From contig JBLHSN010000171.1 in the NCBI GenBank assembly GCA_047626195.1, positions 1 through 12,047 of the forward strand: a DNA stretch of 12,047 nt, in the 5' to 3' direction. The DNA comes from CAJXTB01 sp047626195 (GTDB taxonomy: Bacteria; Myxococcota_A; UBA796; GCA-2862545). Of this stretch, positions 11,289 through 12,047 are shown one piece after another; within the stretch, counting starts at the first letter, position 1; each line of letters starts with the position of its first letter. The notes beneath the pieces are model-generated. The model was not told where the DNA came from and made no database searches. It saw only the letters and a list, made by a program, of their open reading frames with translations. Position numbers and translations under genes: made by a program.

Positions 11289-12047
11289 CTATTCCGAACC
11301 GTAGTTGTCGTAATTGACCTTGGGCTTGGGCTCCCGTTCGGCAATCGCGTCGGTGGCAGCGGTGACGAGGTCGTTATGCTTGTTTGCCTCGTTGTTCTTG
11401 TAGGTGACGTAGGCGGTCTTGATCTTGGCCCCCTTCGCAGGGTCCATCTCCATAAACACCCGGTCGCGGTACTTGGAGTCGAGACCGTCTAGATAGTCGA
11501 GGTCCGACTTCGGCAGCTGTCCGTCGGTCTCCGCGCTCGTCGAGATCGCCAACGCATCATTCTTCGCGATGTTCTGCTGGTACAGGCTGTTGCCAAGGTA
11601 ATCCACAACGCCGGACTGCAGGGCAGCAAACATCGCGTCGCCGTACTGGCCTTCCTCGCCATAGGAACCCATCGCAAACTTCGTGGTCACCTTGCCCATG
11701 CTGCCCGATGTCTTGACCACAGCACTGGTGATATTCTTCTCGAAGATGTTGATCTTGGCCAGTTTCTTCGGGTCATAGCCACCGGGTAGTGAGCTTTTGT
11801 AACTCTCGAATATACCGCCCATCTTCTTCTTGGCCGCCTTGCCGAGCAGGTCTTTGGCTAGGTTGCCGGGCACATCCATGAGTCCTGTCACAGCGTACTT
11901 TGTAGCATCGCCGTCCCAACCGCCATCCTTTGCGAGGTCAACAAAGGCCTTGGCAAACAGGTTATTGCCGTAGTCGCGGGCCTCAGACTCGATGAATTTC
12001 CACGACGCCTTACCGATAGACTTCGTTTCACTGGCCACGTCACCGAC
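11289..12047 (-). CDS. Gene G: lysine-rich, helical protein of unknown family (partial, cut by right edge)
   Basis: The frame is open to the window edge, giving 252 visible residues up to the TAG at 11289-11291. A GTG at 12038 is in frame, but the frame continues past it (VGD before VASETKS) and no ribosome site is visible, so the true start is probably outside. The visible part has no signal peptide, no cysteine and many lysines (for example LGKAAKKKMGG, DPKKLAK). The pattern is helical: WKFIESEARDYGNNLFAKAF, YGDAMFAALQSGVVDYLGNS, and a charged end (IAEREPKPKVNYDNYGSE). Its character is quite unlike the secreted beta-rich neighbours, so it probably belongs to a different functional unit. It could be the C-terminal part of a larger protein, even an effector, but nothing in the sequence proves that. 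I do not recognise the family. Confidence 0.75.
   Translation of the reverse strand, partial: VGDVASETKSIGKASWKFIESEARDYGNNLFAKAFVDLAKDGGWDGDATKYAVTGLMDVPGNLAKDLLGKAAKKKMGGIFESYKSSLPGGYDPKKLAKINIFEKNITSAVVKTSGSMGKVTTKFAMGSYGEEGQYGDAMFAALQSGVVDYLGNSLYQQNIAKNDALAISTSAETDGQLPKSDLDYLDGLDSKYRDRVFMEMDPAKGAKIKTAYVTYKNNEANKHNDLVTAATDAIAEREPKPKVNYDNYGSE

Overview
The window is GC-rich DNA with long genes for secreted, beta-rich, glycine- and threonine-rich proteins, short lipoprotein signals and strong GGAGG ribosome sites. It holds no tRNA, rRNA, transposase, phage structural gene or CRISPR array. The style (a DxCPDDPxKxxPGxCGC motif, bacterial fibrinogen-like domains, very short lipoprotein signals, giant repeat proteins) suggests Myxococcota or a relative with a large genome. 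That is inference from style, not from a marker gene.

Layout, left to right. Gene A (minus, cut by the left edge) and gene B (minus) are secreted proteins. Gene B is divergent from gene E (plus, 1402 aa), a giant lipoprotein, across a 621-bp gap. E converges on gene C (minus), and gene D (minus) follows upstream of C. D is divergent from a small lipoprotein gene F (plus) across a 452-bp gap that may hold a 93-aa ORF. F converges on gene G (minus, cut by the right edge), a lysine-rich, apparently alpha-helical protein of unknown family, across a gap with two hairpins.

The most striking content is a local protein family. A, B, C and D share one architecture: a signal peptide, a roughly 100-residue N-terminal domain (core GRxLD[ST]xGxP ... 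GY[FY]xV[VI]L ... VPxAAxA), then a short segment ending in Cys and Trp. Each then carries a different C-terminal domain: cysteine-rich in A, an IPT/TIG-like plus glycine-rich domain in B, a standard bacterial fibrinogen-related domain in C, and a fibrinogen-like domain of the neurexin-IV/contactin-associated type in D. A, B and C also carry a nearly identical TGGTA[CT]GCT element 47-50 nt upstream of their start codons, which suggests co-regulation from separate promoters.

E is a lipoprotein with an N-terminal hexapeptide-repeat (left-handed beta-helix-like) region, followed by two and a half copies of a module with an exact 1257-bp (419-aa) period. Module 2 is a mosaic: one stretch is almost identical to module 3 and the next to module 1, with the switch at a GGCGGC run. 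This looks like intragenic gene conversion.

Taken together, the locus looks like a surface or extracellular display system: a repeat-built lipoprotein stalk or fibre and a set of exchangeable secreted binding (lectin-like) proteins on a common N-terminal domain. The joint function is inference. The shared domains, repeats and motifs are visible in the sequence.
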